Shown here in pieces: positions 50,433-50,657 of a stretch of 50,657 bases of DNA. Source of the stretch: Planctomycetota bacterium (GTDB taxonomy: Bacteria; Planctomycetota; Uabimicrobiia; Uabimicrobiales; JABWCH01). The stretch is taken from the NCBI GenBank assembly GCA_017993505.1, contig JAGOMP010000017.1, positions 1 to 50,657 on the forward strand. Reading direction: 5' to 3'. A model generated the notes under the pieces. That model saw nothing but the letters and a program-made list of their open reading frames with translations. It ran no database searches and was not told where the DNA came from. Every line of letters begins with the position of its first letter. Within the stretch, counting starts at the first letter, position 1. A program made the translations under genes and the position numbers.

Positions 50433-50657
50433 TCCGTTCCTACAAACCTATAAAATCCTATAAATAGCTATAAAAATCTATAAATAAGATTTCTGTTGTA
50501 TTTCTGTTTCAACCTTGCTGGTTACAATCAGATTTATTACTAAATCTGACTGCATTGCCGTCAAGTCCGCAGACGTAAATTCGGCAAGAACTTTGCCTAT
50601 TTGTTTTTTTAATTCTGTTAGTAAATTCAAACTTGCATTGTAATCTCTGTCTATTTT
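50433..50657 (-). mobile_element. IS200/IS605-type element, right end (cut by the window edge)
   Basis: 225 nt identical to 34697-34921 except one base. It reads leftwards towards malic enzyme and ends at GGAACGGA. The rest of the element lies outside the window. No target duplication is expected for this family. Confidence 0.85.
50478..50657 (-). CDS. tnpB: TnpB C-terminal part (incomplete at the window edge)
   Basis: 59 codons plus stop are visible, opening with KIDRDYNASLNLL, the RuvC-III motif of TnpB, an RNA-guided nuclease of IS605 elements. Against the fragment at 34670 there is a single change, Leu for Gln in LVIN(L/Q)IV. Whether the remaining two thirds, with RuvC-I/II, are intact cannot be seen. 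The omega-RNA would overlap this end and run past 50433. Confidence 0.85.
   Translation of the reverse strand, partial: KIDRDYNASLNLLTELKKQIGKVLAEFTSADLTAMQSDLVINLIVTSKVETEIQQKSYL

Noticed and set aside
1..50657. tRNA or rRNA genes
   Set aside because: Intergenic regions were scanned by eye for cloverleaf anchors such as GTTCAAATC and for rRNA cores; none was seen. A covariance-model search would be decisive.

Overview
The window is AT-rich, densely coded DNA from an uncultured-looking Gram-negative bacterium. An outer membrane is implied by a WaaG/WaaP lipopolysaccharide-core pair, a TolC-type outer-membrane lipoprotein, and a group of LPP20/CsgG-type lipoproteins. Taxonomy cannot be settled from sequence alone. 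The Ser/Thr protein kinases (one with a zinc ribbon), the DUF4340 / Gld-type ABC cassette, the signal peptidase I with a very large insertion and sigma-54 together lean towards the Planctomycetota/PVC group or a neighbouring phylum. This is an inference. No rRNA, tRNA, CRISPR array or prophage was found.

Layout. 1-912: four 174-bp tandem repeats running off the left edge, then a terminator. 913-7834 (minus): proline-catabolic pruA, an orphan FdrA-type CoA ligase, and an operon of a PaaK-like adenylate-forming enzyme, a GNAT acetyltransferase and a charged Cys-cluster protein. 8001-12711 (plus): a large single-pass membrane protein, recR and rpoN. 12866-16765 (minus): yigZ, then a cell-envelope cluster (three LPP20-like proteins, a 41-aa lipoprotein, a CsgG-like lipoprotein with TPRs). 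17173-21671 (minus): a lysine exporter split into two genes, a DUF486 protein, an unknown lipoprotein, and a CheX-like phosphatase paired with a CheY-like receiver. 21899-26625 (plus): glyS, a small membrane protein, a membrane-anchored CinA-C protein and full-length cinA. 26730-31871 (minus): a Gld-like ABC cassette (ATPase, fused permease-GldG, DUF4340 protein). 32359-43458 (plus): aroH, accC, rubredoxin, a TnpB remnant, gcvH, waaG-waaP, a TolC-like lipoprotein, two paralogous small-domain proteins, a SIRT5/CobB-type sirtuin, lepB and a secreted protein. 43546-50424: an acidic repeat membrane protein, a Ser/Thr kinase (minus), trpS (plus), hpt with a pseudokinase (minus), and malic enzyme (minus). 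The right edge cuts an IS200/IS605-type tnpB whose last 225 nt match the remnant at 34697-34921 with one mismatch.

Genes that work together: pruA, gcvH and malic enzyme are amino-acid and C4 catabolism. aroH and accC are anabolic. glyS, trpS, hpt and recR are core information and salvage functions. rpoN supplies sigma-54. waaG-waaP, the TolC-like protein, lepB and the lipoprotein cluster serve the envelope. CheY-CheX and the two kinase-fold proteins are signalling.

Two themes stand out. First, tandem duplication is everywhere: intergenic arrays with periods of 174, 141, 53, 41, 29 and 23 bp, intragenic repeats of 24, 27 and 45 bp, and at least four genes whose 3-prime tails are copied just past the stop codon. 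Second, many genes end in near-perfect palindromic terminators with A/T flanks, often shared by convergent genes.
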